NCBI GenBank assembly: GCA_910588685.1 | Contig: CAJUPX010000003.1 | Coordinates: forward strand, 48,093 to 112,092 | DNA: 64,000 nt | From: an uncultured Christensenellaceae bacterium | Lineage (GTDB): Bacteria > Bacillota > Clostridia > Christensenellales > Borkfalkiaceae | Direction: 5' to 3' | Part shown: positions 19,936 through 30,020 of the stretch, piece after piece | Position numbering within the stretch: position 1 is the stretch's first letter | Layout of the letters: each line of letters opens with the position of its first letter | Notes under the pieces: model-generated | Seen by the model: only the letters and a program-made list of their open reading frames with translations | Told to the model about the DNA's origin: nothing | Database searches by the model: none | Program-made: the position numbers and the translations under genes

Positions 19936-21921
19936 TTATTTAATCGGAACGAGTCTGAAAACAACGCCGCCTTTTTCTGAGAGCTGAACGGTAATTTTAT
20001 CATTCTTTGTTACCGTTATTTTCTTTTTTGTTAATCCAGAAGGACTGTCTTCAAATACTTCTGCTTTGTATAAACCTTCGCCTAAGAATGAGAAATCAAC
20101 CGTGAACTCTTGCTCCATGTCGCAAACAGCGCCCACATACCATTGCCCATCTGCCCTTATTGCCGCAGCATATAACTGTTCGGGCTCACCGTCCAAGAAT
20201 ACTGTTTCATCTCTGAGCGTAGGCATATTCTTGTAGAATTCGTTAACAATGCCTTCGTATGCAGCGGTGTAATCTCCGTACATTGGCATTCCCGCTTCAA
20301 AAAGGAAGGAGAGCGCAAGCTGATGCGCAGGCGTCAACAAAGAGGGATTTCTGGGGTTTACTACGGGTGTAAAATCCGTACCGCCGACTACTTGCCTTAT
20401 AAGTAACTGATTTATGGTTGTGTGCGAGCCTATATGCCTTTCCTCATTACCGAATACCGCCTCTCTCATCATCGCATTAGGATATTTTCTTCTTTCGCCG
20501 GTGGGCGCATTGCAACCGTGACAATCGATGAGCATTTTACGCTTTGCACATTCCTGATACATTGTTTCATACCATTTTATATGGTCTATATCTTCACCCT
20601 TATGGGGGGCGTCAGATGCGTACAGTCCGTCAAAGAAGTCGGGCTTTATTCCCGAAATGCCCATACCAGCCAACTCGTCAAGCTGTGCTATCAAGACCTC
20701 AACGTCGCATTTACCAAAGTTATTAATCGAATCCATCCATACGATAATTTTAATATTACGCTCGTGGGCATAATCAACAAATTTTGCAAATTTGTTTTTA
20801 TCCAAATCAGTTCGCCAACCGCCGTCTAAAAGGATATATTTCCAGCCCATCCTATCTGCCAAATCAACGTATTGATAATTGATTGAGCCTGGATTAAAAT
20901 CGTACCTTTCAGCGCCCTGATAATACAACCAACTCCAGGCACAAACACCCGGTTCTACCCAATCGTAATTATAAATTTCCTTTTCTTCGGGAGAAAGCTC
21001 GTCGTAATTATCGGGCTTCCAATACTCGGCGTCATCGTACAGCTTTTCCACAAGCTCGCTCTCTTCAACCGTCTTTAAATCTCCGGTTATTCCCGCTCTC
21101 CAAGGCGACTTGAAAGGATAATCTACCTGATCATCGTAAAGCACTGCGCCCGCCCTGTTGTGTTCCGGCTGCAACACACCGCTGCCTTCTTCAGGAGTGT
21201 GTAAAAACGTGCCGTAATAACTGCTGCCGATAAGTTCGGACTGAGCAATCAAGGAATAGATATTAGTTTTGTTTACCTTGTAAAGCAACGGCATTGTTAA
21301 GGATTGAGTCGGCACCAAATCTTCCGCAGAATATCTATTGTAAGTGCGCTCGTACGAAAAGGCGTTGTAATTACCGTTAGCCGCATACTCCATCGCCCAA
21401 ATCCTAGTTTTTTCCGGAAGAGCAAACTGCGTTTTTTCTTCCAATACAGTCATCACTCCTTCACTGCCGTCTATTTTACGTATTCCGTATCTGAAAGCAT
21501 AACCGTCGTCATAACAGCGCATTATTACATCGAAATAGAATGAATAACCTTTTAGCGTTACCGTGGTTTCATTGCAGTCATATGTTACGTATTTACGTTT
21601 ACCGGTCTTATTCTCATACTCGCCGCTAACCCTGCGCGAATTTACCGAATACAGCTTAGCAGAATTGAAATCGTCCTCTTGGATATCAAACCCCATTTCC
21701 GACTTGTGTACTACTTGTGTTTCGCCTTTATCTACGGTATAGTACATCTTGCCGTCATTTTCCAACTGCATAGATGCAACTATCGACCCGTCGGGAGATT
21801 TCACGTCCCAGTTGCGGTCTGTTCCGCCGTTTCCCGAATCCACGGGTTTTTTATTACACCCCGTCACCGTAAGGCAAACGGCAATGGCCAAACCGGCACA
21901 TAATAATCCTTTTTTATTCAT
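19936..21921 (-). CDS. GH97 lipoprotein, retaining-type (alpha-galactosidase-like)
   Basis: This 661-residue family 97 enzyme begins with a lipoprotein signal peptide (VTGC, Cys22) and is therefore surface-anchored, unlike the other glycosidases of the cluster. The N-terminal beta-sandwich (about 40-270) is followed by a TIM barrel and a C-terminal beta domain. The segment GIKPDFFDG carries an Asp at the place where retaining GH97 alpha-galactosidases have their nucleophile; inverting alpha-glucosidases of the family use glutamates instead. This is a motif-level inference. It probably removes alpha-galactosyl groups before import. Confidence 0.85.
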   Translation of the reverse strand: MNKKGLLCAGLAIAVCLTVTGCNKKPVDSGNGGTDRNWDVKSPDGSIVASMQLENDGKMYYTVDKGETQVVHKSEMGFDIQEDDFNSAKLYSVNSRRVSGEYENKTGKRKYVTYDCNETTVTLKGYSFYFDVIMRCYDDGYAFRYGIRKIDGSEGVMTVLEEKTQFALPEKTRIWAMEYAANGNYNAFSYERTYNRYSAEDLVPTQSLTMPLLYKVNKTNIYSLIAQSELIGSSYYGTFLHTPEEGSGVLQPEHNRAGAVLYDDQVDYPFKSPWRAGITGDLKTVEESELVEKLYDDAEYWKPDNYDELSPEEKEIYNYDWVEPGVCAWSWLYYQGAERYDFNPGSINYQYVDLADRMGWKYILLDGGWRTDLDKNKFAKFVDYAHERNIKIIVWMDSINNFGKCDVEVLIAQLDELAGMGISGIKPDFFDGLYASDAPHKGEDIDHIKWYETMYQECAKRKMLIDCHGCNAPTGERRKYPNAMMREAVFGNEERHIGSHTTINQLLIRQVVGGTDFTPVVNPRNPSLLTPAHQLALSFLFEAGMPMYGDYTAAYEGIVNEFYKNMPTLRDETVFLDGEPEQLYAAAIRADGQWYVGAVCDMEQEFTVDFSFLGEGLYKAEVFEDSPSGLTKKKITVTKNDKITVQLSEKGGVVFRLVPIK

Positions 21922-21940
21922 AATAATTTCACCCCTTTAC

Positions 21941-23773
21941 TTAACTTATTTTGCTTATAACAGAGCTCAAAAGCTGAGAGAATATCTTATCGATATCGTA
22001 TTCGTCTTGCTTAAAGAAGGGAATAAGGTTATCCATTGCTACCGATTGCGTCCTAATAGCTTTAAGGCTCTTTATACCGGGCATAGAATACAAATATTCA
22101 GGGTTTTTAACAACCTCTTTAATAAGAGCACCTCTTGTATTTTCTTCGTAATTCGTTTCGGCAAATTTCGCATAAGCCTTTTTATTTAAAGGAACCAAGC
22201 CTCTCTCTGCAAACTTGTACGAATTCTCCACAAGGTATTTTGCAAATTCAGCGGAAGCGCACAGCTGCTTATTTGTAACGCCGTCGGCAAGCTTACAAAA
22301 GCTCAGCCCCGTAGTAATGACGGGAATACGTTTACTTATATCGTCGTCATTATCGGAAAACAGTCCGCTCACAGACATCACGCCCACATTCTCAGCCTGA
22401 GCAAGTACTTTATCGTCGTAATTGCTATATTCTCCTGAACCGCTGCTCAAACCGCCGCTCAAACCGATTATTCCAAAAAGCGAATTGCCCGATTTAACAT
22501 CGCTAATGATTTGATCTGCATTCTGTCCGCTAATCATCTTACCGTGGCAGTCGCCGCTTGCTCCGAACAAATTATAAGATTTATTCAAAACGTCTTTAAC
22601 GCTTTCCTTTACCTCTGGAATTTTCCAATCATTTACCATTTTGCCGTTTCCAAGTTTACAGAAATCCACCCCGTTCTGAACAAAAGGTAACGTGTTTGTA
22701 TTCTCTTTAAAATAATACTCACTCTGTAAAATCGGTGCAAATTCCGGATTGTCTGAAATCTCGCCGTCATACGCTTCCTTTAAAAGCGCAGTAAGCTCGG
22801 TATAATTTGCAGGAAGCTTATCGCCGTTATATTTTTTGATAAGAGCTTTATTATAAATAACGTACGGCACTCTTGCGGCAAGCGGAAGAGCCTTCATAAT
22901 TCCGGTTGCAAAAGTCTCCTGTATTGCGTCTTCATAAAATTCCGAATTATCGAACTCAACGCCCGCCACGGAAAACATGTCGGCAGTGCTGTATTGCGTA
23001 TCAGGGTCGTTTACGATTGAGGACGTTAACTGGTTACGTAAAAGCAAAGTTGCTTGACCGGTAAACGTATCTGTAGGATTAATTTTGATTTTGCCCTCAT
23101 GCTCTTTATTGAACTCATCGACAATCTCCTGAAAAATCTTATATTCTACTATACTAGTATTTGCACACCATACCGTAACACTTTCATTTTCATAAATTAT
23201 GTTGCCGTTCTCGTCCCTCTCGACCCAGGCCTGATCTATTTCATATCCGGCATACAGGGTCATAGCATCGGAGATCAGGTCGTTATCCAAATCCCATTTC
23301 TCGGTACAGTTTTCGTCTTTATACCATCCCGTAAAATTATAACCTATGCGCGAAGTGTCCGGTATAGCTTTTGACATTACCGTATCGCCAGACTTCAACG
23401 ACACTGTTTTATTTGTTTTGCCGGGGCAGGAGAAGTTGAAATTCACTTCGACGAAGCCCTTTTCAGGTTTCCAACCGGCATACAGAGTTATGTTGCTCGA
23501 AACACCTTTTGAAAAATCGTAGGGAACTGTACAAGCCTCGTCTGTGTACCAGCCGAGAAGCGAATATCCTTCCCTGTAAGCGCGCCATTCACGTGCTTTT
23601 TGACCAGACTGCACAGTAATTTGTCTTGCGTCAACGTCATCGTAATTAAGGTCATAATTTACAAAATATGCCGAAACGGACGAACTGTTGTTGCAAGCAG
23701 CCGCAAACGGGATTGACGACGTTGCAAGTGCGGCGCATAACGCTATTGCCGCAATGCGTTTTTTATTGCTCAT
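21941..23773 (-). CDS. InlB B-repeat / solute-binding protein fusion lipoprotein
   Basis: This 610-residue lipoprotein (lipobox AAAC, Cys27) has an unusual order. Two InlB B-type (Listeria-Bacteroides) repeats come first, at about 35-105 and 110-180, each ending in the LLGWYTDEAC or FTGWYKDENC type motif and a TLYAG strand. A complete family 1-like solute-binding domain follows (about 195-610). InlB repeats normally occur in adhesins and surface proteins, so here they may act as a stalk or glycan contact that lifts the binding domain through the wall. It is the second binding protein of the operon and no separate permease accompanies it. Confidence 0.85.
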   Translation of the reverse strand: MSNKKRIAAIALCAALATSSIPFAAACNNSSSVSAYFVNYDLNYDDVDARQITVQSGQKAREWRAYREGYSLLGWYTDEACTVPYDFSKGVSSNITLYAGWKPEKGFVEVNFNFSCPGKTNKTVSLKSGDTVMSKAIPDTSRIGYNFTGWYKDENCTEKWDLDNDLISDAMTLYAGYEIDQAWVERDENGNIIYENESVTVWCANTSIVEYKIFQEIVDEFNKEHEGKIKINPTDTFTGQATLLLRNQLTSSIVNDPDTQYSTADMFSVAGVEFDNSEFYEDAIQETFATGIMKALPLAARVPYVIYNKALIKKYNGDKLPANYTELTALLKEAYDGEISDNPEFAPILQSEYYFKENTNTLPFVQNGVDFCKLGNGKMVNDWKIPEVKESVKDVLNKSYNLFGASGDCHGKMISGQNADQIISDVKSGNSLFGIIGLSGGLSSGSGEYSNYDDKVLAQAENVGVMSVSGLFSDNDDDISKRIPVITTGLSFCKLADGVTNKQLCASAEFAKYLVENSYKFAERGLVPLNKKAYAKFAETNYEENTRGALIKEVVKNPEYLYSMPGIKSLKAIRTQSVAMDNLIPFFKQDEYDIDKIFSQLLSSVISKIS

Positions 23774-23776
23774 TAT

Positions 23777-26700
23777 TTATTCCTCCTCTTTTTTATTTAC
23801 TATCGCTTCCGGCGAACGTTGAACGCTTGCGCTCTGCGTAGTCGTCGCGGCAGTTAAGCTGTTGATTTTTTCCTGTGCTTCGTCTCCGCCGAAGAAGTTG
23901 ATGTCGGTTATGGTCGTTTTAGAAAGCCTGTCGCCCGAAATGCCCGGAACGCTTTCGTTCAGATAGTAACCGCTTGCAACATTGGTCATATCCCTTGCTT
24001 CCATAAGCACGTCGTTGATGAACAGGTAGTAAGTATTACCGCTTCTCGCAACGGCGTATTTCACCTTTGCTCCCGCCGTACCTGACGTGTTTGCGGGGAA
24101 TACGTAGCCGTCCTTTTCCTTTAAAGAGGTTTTAGTGCTTATGTTATAAGATCCTCCTATCGGATTGTCCCATATATTGCCGTTACCCTCAGTAAAGTCC
24201 GCTACAAAAATCATACCGCTGGCTCTACCTACTACGCATGAAAGACGACGGGCGTTATTAGCGTTATCCTTAGCGACATAATGCCCCAAACCTATAATCG
24301 GATTTCCCTGATCGCCGTCATGAGCCGATAATATAAACGTAACTTCGGCATAGTACAATGTGCTCGGCGCCATATTGAATACGCCCCTGAGTCTGCTTGT
24401 ACTCGTGGTGGTAACCTCCTGTGCGCTATCGGCCGCGTTTTCTTTGCTTACAACGCAATCCCATTCGGGGTGTGCGTCCTGATTCGGTCCTTTATAGGAG
24501 AATATCTTTCTGTAAACGTTGACGATGAGAGTCTTTTCTGTAAACTTGCTTGTGTCCTGCGGGTCGGTCGCTTTAAACTTAACAGTATAACCCATGCCCG
24601 TTGCAACCGTTATTTTGCCGTCAGTTACGGTTACGTCCGTGCCGTCTGCATCTTTTGCAGTTATATCTACCGTTAACGTACCGCCGACGCAGTCGCTTGC
24701 ATTCACCGAAGGCAGTGCAATTACGCTGTCCTCGTTATAATAGTCGCTTTGCACAGTATTTAATGTATAGCTGCCGTCTTCATTTCCCCTAAACTCACCG
24801 CTTGCGGGCGCGGTTACCGTCATTTCGGGCGCGGTACGCGTCACGTTAATTTTAAATTGTGCAGTCTTTCCGTTTACGGTAACCGTTACCGTATGTTCGC
24901 CAAAGCCAACCGCTTTAAACGTATTCTTTGCGCCCACTACTTCTTCTATAACTCCGTCATCGGCGCAGGCTATAACGGCTTCGGTGTTGTCTGCATTGAA
25001 CTTATCCGCAGGGTTGTATGCAAGTTCTACAACGTAAACCTTGCCCGCTTCCACCGTGTATACTTCATCCTGTGCAGTTATTTCGCTGTCGCCCTGCATT
25101 AGCTTTGAAAGGCTTATGCTTTCCAAAACGACATCCGTTATATTGACGGTAACAGTCTGCGCGGCAAAGTCTTTGTATTTTACGGTTATCGTTACGGGGC
25201 TTGACGACACTTTAAGCGCAGTAAGCGTAAGCCCGCCTACCGCCACCGACTGAGGATCGCTTGAAGTAACCTCAAGTTGCCCTGCGGGAACAGTCTGCTT
25301 TGCGCCGCCCCTGTCGAATATGGCTTTCACGTCAAGAGTGCGGCTGTTGTTTTCTTCATCGTTTTCCTTGTACGTCCATACGGCTTCTACAGTGGTTTTG
25401 TTGGCTATTTCAAAGCCCGTTTCCTTAGACTGTACTGTAACCGTGAAGTTTACCGTATTCCCGCCCGCCAAAGCTACGGTGATATTTGCCGTTCCGAATT
25501 TATGTGCAGTAAGAGTTGTTCCGTCAACCGACACTACCGTAGGATCGGACGAGGTTACGGTTACCGCTCCGAGTATATCTCCGCTTACCGAATAATCTAC
25601 CGTTCTTGTTCCGTCCTCAGTCCATACCTTTTCAAGCTCGGATTGATTTGAGACGGTAAGCTTGGGAAGAAGCCCGTTTATTTTATTCGTTGCGTCGGCT
25701 GCGTCAAGCAACCTAATATCCGTAATGGTTGTTTTTGACATTCTATCCGCCGAAATCCCTGGAACGCTTGCCGCCGAATAGTAACCGTTGTCAATACCGG
25801 AAATATCCCTTTCTTCGATAAGCACGTCGTTCATAAACAGGTAGTAAATGTTACCGCTTCTCGCTATCGCAAGCTTTACTTTTTTACCTGCCGTAGTCGA
25901 AGTGTCCTTAAGGAATATATAACCGTCTTTTTCTGTCAGAGAAGTTTTGGTGTTTATGTTATATTTTCCGCCTATCGGATCATCCCAGATACTGCCGTTG
26001 CCAGCTGTAAAATCCGCAACAAAAACCGAACCGGTGCCTCTGCCTACCACGTACGACAGGCGACGCGCTTTTTCTTCGCCGACATAATGTCCCAAACCTA
26101 TAATCGGATTGCCTTGATCATCGTCATATGCTGGCAATACAAACGTTACCTCGGCATAGTACAAAGTGCTCGGCGTCATATTAAATACGCCTCTGAGCAC
26201 GCTCGTGCCCGTTGTGGTAACTTCCTGCTCGCTGTCGGGCGCATATTCTTTGCTTACTATGCAATCCAATTCGGGATGAGCGTCCTGATTGGGTCCCTTG
26301 TACGAGAATATCTTTCTGTAAACGTTTATTGTCAGAGTCTTTGTTACACTATTTGCGTTATCGGCGTTTGTCGCCGTGTAGGTTACCGTGTGCGCACCCT
26401 TTGATAGCGCAACGGTGTTGCCCGTAAGCGTCGTAGAGGCGCCGTCAATAGTTACGGTAATGCTATCACTGATGTCCGTATCGCCCAACTTTGCTGTGAC
26501 GGTCGGCAGAGTTACCGTTGTATCTTCATTGCAATAACCCGTCTGCACAACGCCGAGCGTTGCGCCGTCTTCGGTTACCGTATACTCCACGTTACCGTCC
26601 GCAGGTGCCGTAAGCGTAAGAACGGGTGTGTCTGCTTTTAGCTCAACCGTAACCGTTACGCTGTCGGATTTGCTGCCGATTGTAACAGTAATTGTTGCCT

Positions 26701-29700
26701 CGCCATTTGCAATCGCCGTAATAGTTCCGTCCTCGCCCACCTTAACTACACTTTCGTCAGACGACTTAAAGGTGACTTTAGTATTGCCGTTATAGTATTC
26801 GGGGGTAAACGAAACTTCGACTTTGCCCGTAAAGGTCTGGTCTATCTTTTCCGCAAATGCAGATTTGTTGGTTATATTAGGAGTAGGAAGACGTTTAGCT
26901 ATCTCATTTCTTACTGCATCTCCGTCTAAGAACACAATATTTGTCAAAGTCGTTTGAGACAATTTGTCGCCGGAAATACCCGGAATGCTTGCATCCGAAT
27001 AATAACCGTCCGCAACGCCTGTCACATCTCTTACTTCTATAAGAACGTCATTCATAAACAGGTAAAACTTGTTTCCGTCTCTTGCAATCGCAATCTTAAC
27101 CTTTTTGCCTGCTTCCGCCGACTCGTCCTTAGGGAATACATAACCGTCTTTCTCTTTTAAAGACGTTTTGTCGCTGACGTTATAACGCCCTCCTATCGGA
27201 TCGTCCCAAACACTACCGGACTGATAATCTGTTACAAAAATATTACCTGTATTTCTGCCTACAACACATGACAAACGACGACGTGTTTCATTGCCTACAA
27301 AATGTCCCAAACCTATAATCGGACTACTTTGCTCACTACCGTTATACGCCGGCAATATAAACGTTACTTCGGCATAATACAACGTACTCGGCGCCATATT
27401 GAATACGCTTCTATAAGTATCTGTTCTCATAACAGTAACTTCCTGCTTATCGTCAGTCTCGTATTCTTTGCTTACAACGCACTCCCATTCGGGGTGACCC
27501 TGCGGTTCACCCGGTCCCTTGTACGAGAATATCTTTCTGTAAACGTTGACCGTTAAAGTCTTTGTTACGCTTACGCCGTTCTGTGCATTTGTCGCCGTAT
27601 ATGTCAACGTGTGCGTACCTTTTGAAAGCGCGACTGTGTTATCGGTAATCGCCGTAGCTTTGCCGTCAAGAGTTACTCTAAGACTGTCGCTTATGTCTGC
27701 GTTATCCAACCAGGCGTTGACAGCAGGCAAAGTTACCTCTGTATCCGTGCCGTCATGGCCGGTCTGTATTACGCCTAACGTAGCGCCGTCTTCGGTATCT
27801 TCAAATTGCACGTTTTTATCTTCGGGATGGATAAATTCTATTACGGGCGTGCCCGCAGGTATCGCAGGAAGCTCAACCGTAATTTTAACGCTATCCGACT
27901 TGTTGCCGACGGTTACCGTAACAGTTGCCTCTCCGTTTTTATGCGCTTTAAGCGTAACGCCGTCGTCGTCAACCGAAATAACGTCGGGATTATCGGAAGT
28001 AACGGTAAATTTCACAAAACCTTGACAATGAGGCAGCAAATCAGTAATTTGCGCTTCAACCGTTCTATTTGCATACTTATTAGTCCAAACTGCCTTAAGA
28101 CTATCCTTATTAGTTATTTCTACTCCGGGAGTATTAAAAGTATTGATTTTATTCCGAGCAGCATCGCCATCCAACAATACGATATTTTTCATAGTCGTTT
28201 CCGACAGTCTGTCGCCGGTGATAGCAGGAATTGTGTCGTCCTCAAAACCGGAAACAGCACGCATGTCGATAAGAATGTCATTCATAAACAGATAGAAATA
28301 ATCCCCGTCTCTTGCAATCGCAATTTTGACCTTCTTACCTGCTTCTGCCGACTCGTCCTTAGGGAATACATAGCCTTCGGGAGCGGTTAAGCTAAAAGCG
28401 TCTTTTATATTCGTGATTTGCCTGATGGGGTTATCGTAATAGTTATCTCCCGCATTAGCGACTCTGATAAACACGTTGCCGGTAGCTCTGCCGATAACCA
28501 ACGAGAGTCTGCGACCGTTTCCATTTTCAAGAGAGTGCGCCATTCCCAATACGGGGTTTCCACCGTAGTTAGGGTTTGAATTATACGCCGATAATACAAA
28601 CGTAGCTTCCGTATAATAAACTTTGCCCGGAGCCATGTTGAGACGTGCGGTTACATAACCGTTTCCGCTGTTTTTCAGCACCTGATTCTCGTCTGCCGAA
28701 TAACGCGTTTCTTCCGTTAACGTGTATCCGTTCGTATCGCCTGCCGCAATAACGTTCCTATAAACGTTGACAGTTAACGTCTTTGTCGCGACTTTGCTAT
28801 TATCGCGAGGGTCTGCCGCAGAATAGGTAAACTGATACGTTCCTTTCGTAAGCCTAACGGTCTCTCCCGTTATAACTTCCTCACCTTTCTTAATTTCGAT
28901 ATTGTCAACGGTTTGACCGTCCGACGTCATTGCATATACCGTAGGTAAAACTACGTCTGTTTCTTCGTTGTAATAGCCCGTCTGCAAAACGCTGAGTATG
29001 CCGCCTTCATCGGTTTCTTCGAATCTGGCACCGACTTCATCAACATCGAAAGTTATCTCAGGCGTTCCGTATGCTACACTAACAGAGAAAGTATCCGACT
29101 TACCGCGTACGGTCACGGTAACGGTTGCACTGCCGTTGGAAGCAGCTTTTATTTGATAGCCTTTTACCTGTTCTATAATTCCGGCTGGCTCGCACGTAAT
29201 AACGGGACTTGTATTTTCGGCAGTGTACTGTGAAGGGCCGAAAGTTACGTAAGACGACAATTCATACGTTGTACCGAGCGCTAAGTCGGCAAATTCACCT
29301 TTATTTATAATTTCAAACGTTTCAAGTGCGGGAACGACAGAAAGAGTAACCTTGTCGGTAAAATCCCCGTACGTAACGGTTATTTCCGCGTCGCCTATAG
29401 CCTTTGCTTTTAACGCAAAACCGTCCGCCTCAATAATTTCAGGAGCAGACGAATTAACCGTTACGTCGGAAGCCGTAAGCGGTGAAGTAGAATTTTTAAA
29501 TAATTTGATCACGTCTAACGTGCGGTCTGCCTCACCTAAACCCCAAACTTCACCAAGTTCGTCTTTATTGGTTATAGATACGCCGCGAAGTTTAGGCGTT
29601 ACGATAATTGCAACCGTATCGCTTGCCTTGCCTAAGCTTACGGTTATATTTGCCGTGCCGCCTCCCGTTGCCGAAAGCGTTAAGCCGTCGGCTTTTACAA

Positions 29701-29956
29701 CTTCGGAATTATCAGAAGTTACAACAACCTCCGAGTTGTTTACGGTGTACTTTTCGGGGGTGATTGACAGTTCCACAGTTCTGTTCTCGCCCTCTTCAAG
29801 CCATTCCGCTGTTAAAGCTTCTTTGTTTGTTATGCTTAAACTGATGTTTTCTGCTTTATCGGAACAACCGGAGCAACCGTCACAACCGGCAACAGCAAAT
29901 GCAAATGCTATACAGCCAATGCAAGCAAGAACAAACAACCAAACTTTCTTTTTCAT
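23777..29956 (-). CDS. giant modular surface lipoprotein with Ig-like and LamG-like repeats
   Basis: This 2059-residue protein has a lipoprotein signal peptide (VAGC, Cys25) and a short Cys/Gly-rich stretch after it. By approximate residue positions it has three Ig/Big2-like domains (40-297), then four copies of a composite unit. Each unit pairs a cadherin-like strand block ending in LTVNVYR with a concanavalin A/LamG-like module of about 210 residues containing GKKVKIAIARDG and YLFMNDVLIE; the modules start near 400, 807, 1215 and 1818. Further Ig-like domains lie between units. No catalytic domain or sortase signal was found. A glycan-binding or scaffolding role on the surface is inferred from the operon. 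Confidence 0.85.
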   Translation of the reverse strand: MKKKVWLFVLACIGCIAFAFAVAGCDGCSGCSDKAENISLSITNKEALTAEWLEEGENRTVELSITPEKYTVNNSEVVVTSDNSEVVKADGLTLSATGGGTANITVSLGKASDTVAIIVTPKLRGVSITNKDELGEVWGLGEADRTLDVIKLFKNSTSPLTASDVTVNSSAPEIIEADGFALKAKAIGDAEITVTYGDFTDKVTLSVVPALETFEIINKGEFADLALGTTYELSSYVTFGPSQYTAENTSPVITCEPAGIIEQVKGYQIKAASNGSATVTVTVRGKSDTFSVSVAYGTPEITFDVDEVGARFEETDEGGILSVLQTGYYNEETDVVLPTVYAMTSDGQTVDNIEIKKGEEVITGETVRLTKGTYQFTYSAADPRDNSKVATKTLTVNVYRNVIAAGDTNGYTLTEETRYSADENQVLKNSGNGYVTARLNMAPGKVYYTEATFVLSAYNSNPNYGGNPVLGMAHSLENGNGRRLSLVIGRATGNVFIRVANAGDNYYDNPIRQITNIKDAFSLTAPEGYVFPKDESAEAGKKVKIAIARDGDYFYLFMNDILIDMRAVSGFEDDTIPAITGDRLSETTMKNIVLLDGDAARNKINTFNTPGVEITNKDSLKAVWTNKYANRTVEAQITDLLPHCQGFVKFTVTSDNPDVISVDDDGVTLKAHKNGEATVTVTVGNKSDSVKITVELPAIPAGTPVIEFIHPEDKNVQFEDTEDGATLGVIQTGHDGTDTEVTLPAVNAWLDNADISDSLRVTLDGKATAITDNTVALSKGTHTLTYTATNAQNGVSVTKTLTVNVYRKIFSYKGPGEPQGHPEWECVVSKEYETDDKQEVTVMRTDTYRSVFNMAPSTLYYAEVTFILPAYNGSEQSSPIIGLGHFVGNETRRRLSCVVGRNTGNIFVTDYQSGSVWDDPIGGRYNVSDKTSLKEKDGYVFPKDESAEAGKKVKIAIARDGNKFYLFMNDVLIEVRDVTGVADGYYSDASIPGISGDKLSQTTLTNIVFLDGDAVRNEIAKRLPTPNITNKSAFAEKIDQTFTGKVEVSFTPEYYNGNTKVTFKSSDESVVKVGEDGTITAIANGEATITVTIGSKSDSVTVTVELKADTPVLTLTAPADGNVEYTVTEDGATLGVVQTGYCNEDTTVTLPTVTAKLGDTDISDSITVTIDGASTTLTGNTVALSKGAHTVTYTATNADNANSVTKTLTINVYRKIFSYKGPNQDAHPELDCIVSKEYAPDSEQEVTTTGTSVLRGVFNMTPSTLYYAEVTFVLPAYDDDQGNPIIGLGHYVGEEKARRLSYVVGRGTGSVFVADFTAGNGSIWDDPIGGKYNINTKTSLTEKDGYIFLKDTSTTAGKKVKLAIARSGNIYYLFMNDVLIEERDISGIDNGYYSAASVPGISADRMSKTTITDIRLLDAADATNKINGLLPKLTVSNQSELEKVWTEDGTRTVDYSVSGDILGAVTVTSSDPTVVSVDGTTLTAHKFGTANITVALAGGNTVNFTVTVQSKETGFEIANKTTVEAVWTYKENDEENNSRTLDVKAIFDRGGAKQTVPAGQLEVTSSDPQSVAVGGLTLTALKVSSSPVTITVKYKDFAAQTVTVNITDVVLESISLSKLMQGDSEITAQDEVYTVEAGKVYVVELAYNPADKFNADNTEAVIACADDGVIEEVVGAKNTFKAVGFGEHTVTVTVNGKTAQFKINVTRTAPEMTVTAPASGEFRGNEDGSYTLNTVQSDYYNEDSVIALPSVNASDCVGGTLTVDITAKDADGTDVTVTDGKITVATGMGYTVKFKATDPQDTSKFTEKTLIVNVYRKIFSYKGPNQDAHPEWDCVVSKENAADSAQEVTTTSTSRLRGVFNMAPSTLYYAEVTFILSAHDGDQGNPIIGLGHYVAKDNANNARRLSCVVGRASGMIFVADFTEGNGNIWDNPIGGSYNISTKTSLKEKDGYVFPANTSGTAGAKVKYAVARSGNTYYLFINDVLMEARDMTNVASGYYLNESVPGISGDRLSKTTITDINFFGGDEAQEKINSLTAATTTQSASVQRSPEAIVNKKEEE

Positions 29957-29991
29957 TGTGCTTTCCCTCCATCAAAATTTTTAATTTAAAA

Positions 29992-30009
29992 CATACTCTG
30001 CACGAGTAT
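29992..30009 (-). terminator. weak hairpin between nitroreductase and giant lipoprotein genes
   Basis: ATACTC and GAGTAT form a perfect 6-bp stem with a 6-base loop, just after the nitroreductase stop. On the minus strand the sequence after it is AT-rich but has no true run of T. It may be a partial terminator or an mRNA-stabilising end that sets different levels for enzyme and surface-protein genes. The 64-bp gap also holds the GGAGG site of the next gene. Confidence 0.35.
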
Positions 30010-30020
30010 TATTTCCAAAC

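Noticed and set aside
23777..23900. Sortase (LPxTG) anchoring of the giant surface protein
   Set aside because: The C-terminus has no LPxTG motif, hydrophobic stretch or charged tail of that type; the N-terminal lipobox explains anchoring.
24000..29000. CRISPR-like repeats
   Set aside because: The repeats are long coding modules of a surface protein, not short palindromic repeats with spacers.
29352..29984. Long plus-strand open frames opposite the giant lipoprotein (for example 29352-29984, 27806-28390)
   Set aside because: They are mirror frames of a strongly coding, repetitive gene; they have no ribosome binding sites and their translations show no domain.
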